Assembly (NCBI GenBank): GCA_043739385.1
Contig: JAYUED010000184.1
Location: 17,388 to 81,387 of the forward strand
Source of the DNA: Defluviibacillus sp043739385
GTDB lineage: Bacteria; Pseudomonadota; Gammaproteobacteria; Burkholderiales; Burkholderiaceae_C
Length of the DNA stretch: 64,000 nt
Reading direction: 5' to 3'
The notes under the pieces were generated by a model. The model did not search any database. It saw nothing but the letters and a program-made list of their open reading frames with translations, and had not been told where the DNA came from. Below, one piece after another: positions 25,587 through 33,916 of this stretch (position 1 is its first letter; each line of letters begins with the position of its first letter). The position numbers were made by a program, and so were the translations under genes.

Positions 25587-26813
25587 ATGATGAATGACGT
25601 TTCATTTCCAACCTCGCGCCGATCAGCCCTGCTAAAGGGCGCCACACTGCTAGGCCTGCCCGGGCTACACGCCTGCACCAATGCGGTGTGGTCTGTGCCT
25701 GTAACCGTATCACCACCGCTGCCAGCACCCGCTTTGCGTCTGCTCGGTGAAACCACTCTGCCCTACGGTTTTCAATTCAAAGGCAGCACTGTCGGCGGCC
25801 TGTCGGCACTGGCCTACGATGCCGTGGACGACCTGTGGTACGCACTGAGCGATGACCGATCCGATCACAACCCCACGCGCTTCTACACCCTGCGCATGCG
25901 CATCACGGCGCAAGGCTTGTCGCGCCCAGAACTGCAAGACGTGGTGTTCCTTACCCAGGCAGATGGCAGCCTCTACCCCAACCGCAAGCAACGCAACGCC
26001 ACTAACCCCACAGTGCCTAATCCTGAAGGTCTGTGCTTTCGACCCCAGACCCGCACCCTGCTGTGGAGCAGCGAAGGCGACCGGAAACTGGGCTTGAGCC
26101 CCTTTGTCCGCGAAATGGCGCTGGACGGCAAACACCTGCGCGAGCTGGATACCCCCGCGCACCTGAAAATTCTCGACGCTACAAACCCGGCTGAATCTAC
26201 CGGCCCTCGCGACAACTTGGGCCTGGAAGGCTTAGCCCTTAGCCCCGATGGCAACACCGTATGGGCCGCGATGGAATCCCCTTTGCTGCAAGACGGCCCT
26301 ATTGCCACCGTCAGCGCCCCTGGCGGGCCCTGCCGCTTCACGGGCATAGACCTGCGCACTGGTAAACCCATTCGCCAAATCGCTTACCAACCCGACGCCA
26401 TCCCCCTGCGCCCTTTTCCACCAGGCAGCTTCTCCGACAATGGTGTCAGCGAAATTCTGATGCAAAGCGCCGACCACATGCTGGTCTTGGAACGCTGCTA
26501 CAGCTTTGGCATGGGCAATTCACTGCGTATTTACCGTATTAATGTGAATGAGGGCAGCGACACGCTGAACCAGCCAGCGTTAACAACCAGCAACTGCACC
26601 CCGGCACCCAAAACTCTGGTGGTCAACTTCAACCAAACCGGTTTGCAACGCACCGATAACACCGAGGGCATGGCCTGGGGGCCGCTGCTGCCCGGGCACA
26701 ATGGCAACCCTGCCCGGCGCAACCTGGTGTGCGTCAGCGATGACAACTTCAACCCCTTGCAAATCACCCAGTTCGTCGCCTTCGAGGTGACGGACAAGCT
26801 CAACCTTTTATGA
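25587..26813 (+). CDS. exported phytase-like esterase domain protein
   Basis: A 408-residue protein of the 'esterase-like activity of phytase' family. The N-terminus carries a twin-arginine signal (SRRSALLKGATLLGLPGL) ending in LHAC, so export by Tat as a lipoprotein is plausible. The mature part is a beta-propeller-like repeat fold with NLGLEGLALSPDGNTVWAAM and DNGVSEILMQSADHMLVLER. Substrate is unknown; phosphate ester hydrolysis is the family expectation. Its stop overlaps the proC start (ATGA). Confidence 0.85.
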   Translation: MMNDVSFPTSRRSALLKGATLLGLPGLHACTNAVWSVPVTVSPPLPAPALRLLGETTLPYGFQFKGSTVGGLSALAYDAVDDLWYALSDDRSDHNPTRFYTLRMRITAQGLSRPELQDVVFLTQADGSLYPNRKQRNATNPTVPNPEGLCFRPQTRTLLWSSEGDRKLGLSPFVREMALDGKHLRELDTPAHLKILDATNPAESTGPRDNLGLEGLALSPDGNTVWAAMESPLLQDGPIATVSAPGGPCRFTGIDLRTGKPIRQIAYQPDAIPLRPFPPGSFSDNGVSEILMQSADHMLVLERCYSFGMGNSLRIYRINVNEGSDTLNQPALTTSNCTPAPKTLVVNFNQTGLQRTDNTEGMAWGPLLPGHNGNPARRNLVCVSDDNFNPLQITQFVAFEVTDKLNLL

Positions 26814-27625
26814 AAACAGACATTGCCTTCATAGGCGGCGGCAACATGGCCAGCGCCATCATTGGCGGGCTGATTCGCCAAGGCCTGCCCGCCAGCAACA
26901 TCACCGTGGTCGAGCCCTTCGAGGAAACTCGGATCAAGCTGGAAACGAGCTTCAAAGTGACCGCACACGAGCACCCCGGCCCCGCCTTGAACAATGCCGG
27001 TTTGGTTGTCTGGGCTGTAAAGCCCCAAACCTTCAAAGAGGCGGCACTGCAAAGTCGCCTCCATACCCAAGAAGCGGTACACCTGAGTGTGGCTGCAGGC
27101 ATCCGCAGCGACAGTATTGCGCATTGGCTGGGAAGTGAGCGCATCGTGCGCGCCATGCCAAACACCCCTGCGCTAATCGGCAAAGGCATCTCAGCGCTGT
27201 TCGCCCGCCCCGGCGTTACCGTGCTTGAGCGCCAGCGTGTAGAACAGGTCATCGCCACCACCGGCGAACTGCTATGGGTGGAATCCGAAGTACAGCTTGA
27301 CGCCGTCACCGCCCTTTCCGGTTCAGGCCCAGCCTACGTTTTTTACTTTATAGAAGCCATGACCCAGGCTGGTGCCGACATGGGTCTGCCCCGCGAGCAG
27401 GCCTACAAACTGGCTTTGAGTACCTTTCTAGGTGCAACAGAACTGGCCTGCAGCTCAGAAGAACCGCCCGAAATCTTGCGTCAACGCGTTACATCAAAGG
27501 GCGGCACCACCTACGCAGCGATCACGTCAATGGAGCAAGACGATATCAAAAACCGCTTCATGCGTGCCCTGCACGCTGCCCGCCACCGTGCACACGAACT
27601 GGGGGATGAGTTCGGCGCAGGCTAA
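26810..27625 (+). CDS. proC: pyrroline-5-carboxylate reductase
   Basis: A 271-residue cytosolic enzyme for the last step of proline biosynthesis, reducing 1-pyrroline-5-carboxylate with NAD(P)H. The dinucleotide-binding start is IAFIGGGNMASAIIGGLI. The family signature near the C-terminus is VTALSGSGPAYVFYFIEAM and later VTSKGGTTYAAI. Translation is probably coupled to the upstream gene through a 4-bp overlap. Confidence 0.97.
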   Translation: MKTDIAFIGGGNMASAIIGGLIRQGLPASNITVVEPFEETRIKLETSFKVTAHEHPGPALNNAGLVVWAVKPQTFKEAALQSRLHTQEAVHLSVAAGIRSDSIAHWLGSERIVRAMPNTPALIGKGISALFARPGVTVLERQRVEQVIATTGELLWVESEVQLDAVTALSGSGPAYVFYFIEAMTQAGADMGLPREQAYKLALSTFLGATELACSSEEPPEILRQRVTSKGGTTYAAITSMEQDDIKNRFMRALHAARHRAHELGDEFGAG

Positions 27626-27785
27626 CTCGCCCAAGAATACGCAAAATGCCAACACTGTTTTGTAAAAAAGGGTATTCCCTTGCCTCACAAAACACCCGTA
27701 AGCGCAATTTTCACAACGCTTTGCCGTACACTGATTAGCGCGTCGTCAAAACACGTTAACCCCCTAATTTACTGAGATGTTTGCT

Positions 27786-27965
27786 ATGAAAAAATTGTTG
27801 TCCGCCCTTATCAGCGCCGCTTTCCTGATCGTGCCAATGGCCGTTATCTCTACCCCCGCATCGGCACAGACCGCAGCGCCAGCAGCCGCTGCTGAAGCTG
27901 CGCCTATGAAGGCCAAGAAAGCCAAGAAGCACCACAAAATGAAGAAAGCTGCTAAGGCCATGTAA
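27786..27965 (+). CDS. small exported Lys/Ala-rich peptide
   Basis: A 59-residue protein. A signal peptide (MKKLLSALISAAFLIVPMAV, cleaved after PASA near residue 26) is followed by a short Ala/Glu linker and a tail of Lys and His (MKAKKAKKHHKMKKAAKAM). The mature peptide is about 33 residues and strongly positive. It has its own gap upstream and a strong terminator downstream, so it is a single-gene unit. I do not recognise a function; nucleic-acid, membrane or metal (His/Lys) binding are possibilities. A start 9 bp upstream is also possible. Confidence 0.8.
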   Translation: MKKLLSALISAAFLIVPMAVISTPASAQTAAPAAAAEAAPMKAKKAKKHHKMKKAAKAM

Positions 27966-27995
27966 GCCAAGCGCTACTAAAGGCTTTTAAAGCTT

Positions 27996-28027
27996 AAAAG
28001 GCCACCTGTTCACAGGTGGCCTTTTTT
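27996..28027 (+). terminator. intrinsic terminator after the small peptide gene
   Basis: A perfect 9-bp stem ggccacctg/caggtggcc with loop ttca (28000-28021) is flanked by AAAA and followed by TTTTTT. It may also work for the minus-strand DUF3422 gene, which ends at 28064. Confidence 0.93.
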
Positions 28028-28063
28028 ACGTCTGGGGGGTATTTAGAGAATCAAGGAAGAACA

Positions 28064-29395
28064 TCAATGCCCTGCGTGCAGCTTTTCATGGATGCGCTTA
28101 GTAGTGCGCCACACTGCCCACAGCACCAGCGGTATCGATACCCCAGCGGCCATTTCTGGGTTCAGCGGTACACCCATTCCCTTTAACGCCTTGCCCACAT
28201 AGAGCAGCAAGCTGACCACGTAATACGAGATCGCCGCAATTGACAGCCCTTCCACCGTCGACTGCAAGCGCAACTGCAAATCTTGTCCCCGCGTCAACTT
28301 TTCCAGCAATTGCTGGTTTTGCACCTCGGTTGCAATGTCCACCCGCGTGCGCAGCAGTGCACTGGTGCGCGCCACCCGCTCTGACAACGACGCCAGCCGC
28401 TGGGCGGTCGCCGCCACCGTGGCGATCGCTGGTGACAAGCGCCGTTGCATAAACTCCCCCAACGTCTGGGTGCCTGGAATCGCCTTTTCACGCAGCTCAA
28501 CCAGCCGCTGCCCGACCAAGGTATCGTAGGCCCGAGTCGCCGAAAACCGGTACATATGTTCGGCCATCGCCCGCTCCACCCGGGCTGCCAGCGACACTAG
28601 CGTGTCAAGCAACTCCTGGTCAGAGGCACTCTTGAGCTCTAACCGCGCCGTGATCTCTGCCAGCGCCAACTCCGCTTGCGCCAACATCGGAGCCAGCGCC
28701 TTCGCCACTGGCAACCCTCGCAGCGACATCAGCCGATAGGTCTCCAACTCCAGCAATCGTTGCGAAATCCGCCCAACCCGCGTCTCGGTGGTACCTGGCG
28801 GTGCAATCACTAACATCCGCTCAAAACCATCCGCACCAATGCGAAACTGCGTCACCGCCCACGAATGTCCGTAGCCCAACTGGGACGCGATCACCGTGCG
28901 TCCACCCAACCAAGTTTGCGTCTGAGCCATCAACGCACGCTGATCGGCCAAATCACCCTGCAAAAGCGCCATCTGAATCGCCGCTACCGTGGCACCGGGA
29001 ATACTGCGCAACCAATCGGGCGACACCACCAACGCTGACAGCAAATCTGGCTCAGACGCGCCCAGTAATGCATCTTCAGCCAGTGTTTGAACAATGGAAT
29101 ACCGCGTGAACTCGGTGTGCCGCTCCCACTTGACGGTGTAGCCGTTCAGTCGCAAGCGCAAGAAGTTGTCCTGCAAACTCTCCAGCGGCAAACTCTCCTG
29201 ACCTGGCAAACGCCGCAGATGCTCACACTCCAATTCGCGCGAAATACCCGCGTTGAGCACCGCCACGTAAGTGATGAGCGCCGGTAAACGCACCCGGGCT
29301 GAGGGGCGGGCGTGGACTTCGTTGTGCAGCGTGGTGCGTAGCGGATCGTTAGGTGGGAGCAGGTTCAATCCTGCGATTAGGTAGGGGGAACTCAT
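28064..29395 (-). CDS. DUF3422 family membrane-anchored protein
   Basis: A 443-residue protein of the DUF3422 family, common in proteobacteria and of unknown function. It opens with NDPLRTTLHNEVHARPSARV, the family signature. The middle is helical, with likely coiled-coil (about 230-370). Two hydrophobic segments lie near the C-terminus (IAAISYYVVSLLLYVGKAL and AGVSIPLVLWAVW), so the large N-terminal domain is anchored from its C-terminal end. Confidence 0.9.
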   Translation of the reverse strand: MSSPYLIAGLNLLPPNDPLRTTLHNEVHARPSARVRLPALITYVAVLNAGISRELECEHLRRLPGQESLPLESLQDNFLRLRLNGYTVKWERHTEFTRYSIVQTLAEDALLGASEPDLLSALVVSPDWLRSIPGATVAAIQMALLQGDLADQRALMAQTQTWLGGRTVIASQLGYGHSWAVTQFRIGADGFERMLVIAPPGTTETRVGRISQRLLELETYRLMSLRGLPVAKALAPMLAQAELALAEITARLELKSASDQELLDTLVSLAARVERAMAEHMYRFSATRAYDTLVGQRLVELREKAIPGTQTLGEFMQRRLSPAIATVAATAQRLASLSERVARTSALLRTRVDIATEVQNQQLLEKLTRGQDLQLRLQSTVEGLSIAAISYYVVSLLLYVGKALKGMGVPLNPEMAAGVSIPLVLWAVWRTTKRIHEKLHAGH

Positions 29396-29435
29396 GCGAC
29401 TATTGTCCTAACCATATTGCCTCGACAGCATATTC

Positions 29436-29463
29436 AAATGGCTCCCACAGGAGCCATTTTTCT
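29436..29463. terminator. intergenic hairpin, probable terminator
   Basis: A perfect 10-bp stem aaatggctcc/ggagccattt with loop caca (29436-29459). T-rich sequence follows on the plus strand, and only TTT on the minus strand. It lies between glcB and the DUF3422 gene, both minus strand, so it most likely ends the glcB message, although the T-run faces the other way. Confidence 0.55.
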
Positions 29464-29478
29464 ATTTTTAACGCCAAA

Positions 29479-29520
29479 AGTAACGCTTGCGCAAGCTATA
29501 CAAGCGCAAGCAGCTACCGT
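29479..29520. repeat. interspersed inverted repeat of Comamonadaceae type
   Basis: gcttgcgc (29485-29492) is repeated inverted as gcgcaagc (29504-29511) around aagctatacaa, continuing into agcta. From memory, many Comamonadaceae genomes carry intergenic copies of a repeat with a GCTTGCGC stem and AGCTAT sequence; this copy looks like a member. Only one intergenic copy is seen in the window. Confidence 0.55.
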
Positions 29521-29539
29521 TTCAATAGCAGTCAGCGTC

Positions 29540-31777
29540 TTAAGCCACCCCTGCCTTAACCTTCAAGCGCCAAGCGTGCAGCAGTGGCTCGGTGTACCCA
29601 CTGGGTTGTTCCAGTCCCTTGAACACCAAATCACAAGCCGCTTTGTAAGCCGCTGAGCTGCCAAAGTGACCCGCCATTGGCTTGTACAGTGCGTCGCCCG
29701 CGTTTTGGCTGTCCACTACTGCCGCCATGCGCTCAAACGTCTCTGTGATTTGGGCCTTGGTAACCACACCGTGGTACAGCCAGTTGGCCATGTGCTGGCT
29801 GCTGATACGCAGCGTAGCGCGGTCCTCCATCAAGCCGACGTTGTGGATGTCAGGCACTTTGGAGCAGCCTACACCTTGGTCAATCCAGCGCACCACGTAG
29901 CCAAGGATGCCTTGGGCGTTGTTGTCCAGCTCTTGGCTCTTTTCAGCGGCTGTCCAGTTTGGGCTGGCAGTGACGGGAATTTGCAGCAGGTTGTCGAGAC
30001 AGTTGTTGCGTGTGGCGACCGGGTCGGCGGCGGCGTCTGCGGTTTCCATGGCCAGTTGAAGGGCCGCCACGTTAACTTGCTGGTAATGCAGCGCGTGCAG
30101 CGTAGCGCCGGTGGGGCTGGGCACCCAGGCGGTGTTGGCACCAGCTTTAGGGTGCGCAATTTTTTGCTCCAGCATGGCGGCCATCAGGTCGGGCATGGCC
30201 CACATGCCTTTACCAATTTGGGCTTTGCCACGCAAGCCGCACGCGAGGCCGACTTGCACATTGTTTTTCTCATACGCAGCAATCCACGCGCTGGTCTTCA
30301 TGTCGCCCTTGCGGATCATTGGGCCGGCTTGCATGGCGGTATGCATCTCGTCGCCGGTGCGGTCAAGAAAGCCAGTGTTGATAAAGGCGACGCGGCTGGC
30401 CGCAGCGGCAATACAGGCTTTCAGGTTGACGCTGGTGCGGCGCTCTTCGTCCATGATGCCAAGCTTGACGGTGCTGTCAGGCAGGCCCAAGACCTTTTCG
30501 ACACGACCAAACAGTTCAGCTGCAAAAGCGACTTCTGCGGGGCCGTGCATTTTGGGTTTGACGATGTAGACGCTGCCGGCACGGCTATTTTTAATGCCTT
30601 CGCCCGAAGGCAAGACACCACGGCCTTGCAAATCGTGCAAGGCAATGGTGGTCGTCACAACTGCGTCCAGAATGCCTTCAGGGATTTCCTTCGTGCTGCC
30701 GTCTTGAGCCGTGTAGGTGATGGCCGGGTTGGTCATCAAATGGCCGACGTTGCGCAGGAACATCAGCGAGCGGCCATGCAATTTGATAGCACCACCCGCA
30801 GCACTGGTGTACTCACGGTCAGGGTTCAGGCCACGGATGATAGTTTTTCCGCCTTTGACCAGTTCTTCCGTTAACGTGCCTTGCAAGATACCTAGCCAGT
30901 TGCTGTAGGCCACCACTTTGTCTTGTGCATCGACCACGGTCACCGAGTCTTCCAGATCGAGGATGGTGGAGAGCGCAGCTTCCAGCACCAGATCGCTCAC
31001 ACCCGCAGAGTCGGTCTTGCCGATGGGAGTGGCGCGGTTGATGATGATGTCGAGGTGGTTGCCGTTGTTCTTGAGCAGGATGGACGTGGGCGCGGCAGCA
31101 TCACCGTGGTGGCCAATAAATTGAGCAGGTGTTTTGAGACCTGTCGTGCTACCGTCTTTCAGGCTAACTGCCAGCTTGCCACTCACCACGGTGTAGCCTG
31201 TGGCGTCTTTATGAGAACCAGTGGCCAGCGGCGTGGACTGGTCCAGCACGTTGCGAGCGAAGGCGATGACCTTGGCACCGCGAATGGGGTTGTAGCCGCT
31301 GCCTTTTTCTGCGCCGTCGGTCTCCGGGATCGCGTCAGTGCCGTACAGCGCGTCGTACAGGCTGCCCCAGCGGGAATTGGCGGCGTTCAAGGCGTAGCGC
31401 GCATTCAGAATAGGCACGACCAATTGCGGCCCAGCTTGCAAGGCCAGTTCCGCATCTACATTCGCCGTGGTGGCGGTTACGCTGGCAGGCTCAGGAACGA
31501 GGTAGCCAATGGTTTCCAGGAATTTACGGTAAGCCACCATATCGCTGATGGGACCAGGGTTGGCTTTGTGCCAGGTGTCCAGCTCGATTTGCAGGCGGTC
31601 CCGCTCAGCCAGCAAAGCGATATTTTTAGGGGCTAAATCGGCGACGATAGCGTCAAAACCGGCCCAAAACTGGGCGCTAGCCACGCCGGTACCAGGCAGG
31701 ACTTTGGACTCGATGAACTGGTGCAGTTCGGTCGCCACTTGCAAGCGATGCACGGCGGTGCGGGGTGTGGTGGACAT
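29540..31777 (-). CDS. glcB: malate synthase G
   Basis: A 745-residue monomeric isoform G, slightly longer than the E. coli enzyme (723). It condenses glyoxylate with acetyl-CoA to malate. Family blocks are GLNPDREYTSAAGGAIKLHG, VKLGIMDEERRTSVNLKACI (with catalytic acid and Arg residues) and FLDRTGDEMHT. No isocitrate lyase or glycolate oxidase gene is adjacent. The leader carries a small hairpin followed by a T-run just before the ATG at 31777. Confidence 0.97.
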   Translation of the reverse strand: MSTTPRTAVHRLQVATELHQFIESKVLPGTGVASAQFWAGFDAIVADLAPKNIALLAERDRLQIELDTWHKANPGPISDMVAYRKFLETIGYLVPEPASVTATTANVDAELALQAGPQLVVPILNARYALNAANSRWGSLYDALYGTDAIPETDGAEKGSGYNPIRGAKVIAFARNVLDQSTPLATGSHKDATGYTVVSGKLAVSLKDGSTTGLKTPAQFIGHHGDAAAPTSILLKNNGNHLDIIINRATPIGKTDSAGVSDLVLEAALSTILDLEDSVTVVDAQDKVVAYSNWLGILQGTLTEELVKGGKTIIRGLNPDREYTSAAGGAIKLHGRSLMFLRNVGHLMTNPAITYTAQDGSTKEIPEGILDAVVTTTIALHDLQGRGVLPSGEGIKNSRAGSVYIVKPKMHGPAEVAFAAELFGRVEKVLGLPDSTVKLGIMDEERRTSVNLKACIAAAASRVAFINTGFLDRTGDEMHTAMQAGPMIRKGDMKTSAWIAAYEKNNVQVGLACGLRGKAQIGKGMWAMPDLMAAMLEQKIAHPKAGANTAWVPSPTGATLHALHYQQVNVAALQLAMETADAAADPVATRNNCLDNLLQIPVTASPNWTAAEKSQELDNNAQGILGYVVRWIDQGVGCSKVPDIHNVGLMEDRATLRISSQHMANWLYHGVVTKAQITETFERMAAVVDSQNAGDALYKPMAGHFGSSAAYKAACDLVFKGLEQPSGYTEPLLHAWRLKVKAGVA

Positions 31778-32097
31778 GGAGGGAACCTCAATAGTGGAAA
31801 AAAACAGTAGCCTTACTGTATTCGATACTTCTTCAGTAATTAATTGTGCAATTCACACTTAATTTATGACTTATTCAGATGTAATTAAAGCGATTTAAGG
31901 TCAAAACAATAGCCCATCCCGTAGAGCGAAGCAATTTATGAACCTAGGGGCCGTAATCAGAATCAGCCGGAGTGGCGGCGATGGTGTGATGTTAGCCATA
32001 ACGTTATCGCCTCATAGCGCTTTAAGGCAACCGCGTTATGACCAAAGAAGTTGCCGTTGCAAATATCCTCAAGCGTACGGCCACGCGAATTCTCGAG
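31778..32097. other. intergenic region upstream of glcB
   Basis: A 320-bp AT-rich stretch with no convincing gene. It holds the glcB leader: ACAGTA-AGGC-TACTGT followed by TTTTTTT on the minus strand (31798-31819), a weak terminator-like hairpin. Further up is an imperfect palindrome tgtgcaattcaca (31845-31857), which could be an operator. Short open frames on the plus strand (31938-32168, 32038-32316) have no recognisable product and run into the Pro-rich end of the next gene. Confidence 0.5.
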
Positions 32098-33492
32098 TTA
32101 AGGGCGGGGTGGCGGTGGCCCAGGCGGTGGGCCGGGCGGCGCGGGCCGCACGGGCGCTGGTGGTGTGACGGCTGGTACTCCAGTGGCAGACAAGACGAAG
32201 CCATCGCTCAGGGTACCCAAGAAGGACACCACATCACCTACCTCGGCCTCGGTCAACACGGGGCCATCAACGCGACTGCGGTTGAACGGTGCCTTGGTGT
32301 GCTCAATGTTGCCTAGGTATGCCGCAGGCAGATCGTTCGGTACACCACTGGGGCCATACCAGCGCTCAGGATTGCTATTTCGGGTGGAGTAAAACCGCAC
32401 AACCTCACGCAAATCATTGAAAAACCCGTTGTGCATATACGCAGGACGTTCAGCCACGTTACGCAACGTGGGCATTCGGACTTTGCCGCAAAACTCTTCA
32501 ATGCTGACGGTACTGGTGGCGGTCAGCGTAGCAGGCAACGTTGACTGGATACGCAATGGGCCGCACAACCCCAGGTCATAGAACTTGGCGTCGGCGTTCG
32601 CAGGTATGGCCTTGTTGCGGGGGATGCCTGTGGCGAAGTAGGTGTGTTTGGAAAACAGTGAATCTTGCGGATTGCCGCTGCTGGGGTTCATCTGGTGGCA
32701 ACCTGCGCAGTTGGCACGCTTCGCATCCATGAAAAGCGCCATGCCACGCTGCTCAGCCGGTGCAAGTTGTGTTTGTCCACGCACCATCGCGTCATATTTG
32801 GAACTGAAACTTTGCAGCTGGTCAGAGCGCTCAAAAGCGTCCATCGCCACACCCACCTGGGTAAAAGCCGTTTCGATAGCGGTATCGCTCGTCGCAATAT
32901 TGGCAAAGATGTCGGCCCCAAACTCCTGTTGAAACAGCGGGGCGTAGCCGGCAACGGCGATTTTGGCCATCACCGCTTTGGCGCTGGTGTTGTTCATTTC
33001 ATTCACATTAAGAAAGGGTTCCAGTGCCTGCAAAGCCAGTGTGTCCACACGACCATCCCAAAAGTGCCCACCCACCGCCTCGGTAACACCATGCTGCACG
33101 CGAAAGGCAAACCCGGGAACAAAACCGCTGTACGCATTGGTCATTGCATTGCGTAACCCTAAAACACCTCGGCTACCTAGAGGCACACCGACCAGCGACC
33201 GATTGTTCCCAGCAAAGCCCATGTTGGGCCGGTGACAGGACACACAGGCCGTACCCGGAGGCTCAGACAAATTGGTGTCGTTGAAGATCAACTGGCCCAG
33301 GCGCTGACGTGAGGTGAGGCCCACGACAGCTTTGGCTGTAACGGTATCGCTGGTAGCGCTAGTAGCGTTGACCGTGGTGTTCTTGGTCGCTGTTGACGAA
33401 GCTGCACCTGAATCAAGTCCACCACCGCCACAAGCCGTCAGCAGCAATGTGGACAACAACACCACATGGCACAGGGGAATCAACGCTTTCAT
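32098..33492 (-). CDS. MauG/cytochrome c peroxidase-like dihaem lipoprotein
   Basis: A 464-residue exported protein of the MauG/dihaem cytochrome c peroxidase family. Signal peptide and lipobox are LLLTAC with Cys21. Two haem-binding CxxCH motifs are visible: CVSCH (83-87) and CAGCH in RANCAGCHQMN (about residue 270). The C-terminus is a Pro-rich tail (APPGPPPGPPPP). The start is ATG 33492, preceded by CAGGAATAGCT. The frame stays open upstream into a fragment of another gene, so longer fused annotations are likely but wrong. It should reduce peroxide or oxidise a periplasmic substrate. Confidence 0.88.
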   Translation of the reverse strand: MKALIPLCHVVLLSTLLLTACGGGGLDSGAASSTATKNTTVNATSATSDTVTAKAVVGLTSRQRLGQLIFNDTNLSEPPGTACVSCHRPNMGFAGNNRSLVGVPLGSRGVLGLRNAMTNAYSGFVPGFAFRVQHGVTEAVGGHFWDGRVDTLALQALEPFLNVNEMNNTSAKAVMAKIAVAGYAPLFQQEFGADIFANIATSDTAIETAFTQVGVAMDAFERSDQLQSFSSKYDAMVRGQTQLAPAEQRGMALFMDAKRANCAGCHQMNPSSGNPQDSLFSKHTYFATGIPRNKAIPANADAKFYDLGLCGPLRIQSTLPATLTATSTVSIEEFCGKVRMPTLRNVAERPAYMHNGFFNDLREVVRFYSTRNSNPERWYGPSGVPNDLPAAYLGNIEHTKAPFNRSRVDGPVLTEAEVGDVVSFLGTLSDGFVLSATGVPAVTPPAPVRPAPPGPPPGPPPPRP

Positions 33493-33582
33493 AGCTATTC
33501 CTGAATAAAGAGAATATCCAGCACTATGACTCATAAAGGCTGGCAGCGTGTGGACGAGGGATATAGAGGCAGGCGGGAAAGC

Positions 33583-33822
33583 AGAGTTCAAGCACAGCGT
33601 GACGACGGCATCGCCGCGTTGAAGGCCCAAGCTAAGCAGGTAATTGGCAAACTGATTGCAACGGCGGTCTAACGTGGCATAACTGGTTTCCTGACCGGCC
33701 TCGACCAAAGCCACAGTGTGTGGCTGGCGTGCGGCGGTACGGCGCAGGCTGTCGCCAATGGCGATGCGATTGATGATGGTCGTTGTGATCGTTGTGATCG
33801 TGGTGGTTGTGGTGCCAGTCAT
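33583..33822 (-). pseudogene. 5' fragment of an acyl-CoA synthetase gene
   Basis: About the first 80 codons of an AMP-dependent acyl-CoA synthetase remain. IGDSLRRTAARQPHTVALVE, then SYATLDRRCNQFANYLLSLG and QRGDAVVTLCLNS, match the N-terminal domain of that family; homology stops abruptly after LCLNSA. The original ribosome site (AAAGG) and ATG 33822 are still there. The fragment begins with a Thr/Ile run encoded by a small cgttgtgat tandem repeat. It runs in frame into the dihaem protein gene, giving a 574-codon chimera. Confidence 0.8.
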
Positions 33823-33916
33823 GCGAGTACCTTTTGGTTGTTGCCCATGATTCTTTCCGCAAGTGGCAGCAAATGTAAAAGCCGCCAGAGAGAGCCGCCA
33901 CGCTCAGCTGTCACAT

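Noticed and set aside
29666..30874. 402-codon open frame on the plus strand opposite glcB (and another at 30923-31636)
   Set aside because: Antisense shadows of a GC-rich gene with strong codon bias; no recognisable protein, no ribosome site, and glcB on the other strand is certain.
31845..31857. CRP-like site tgtgcaattcaca before glcB
   Set aside because: Half-sites are too close together (CRP needs TGTGA-N6-TCACA); kept only as an unspecified palindrome.
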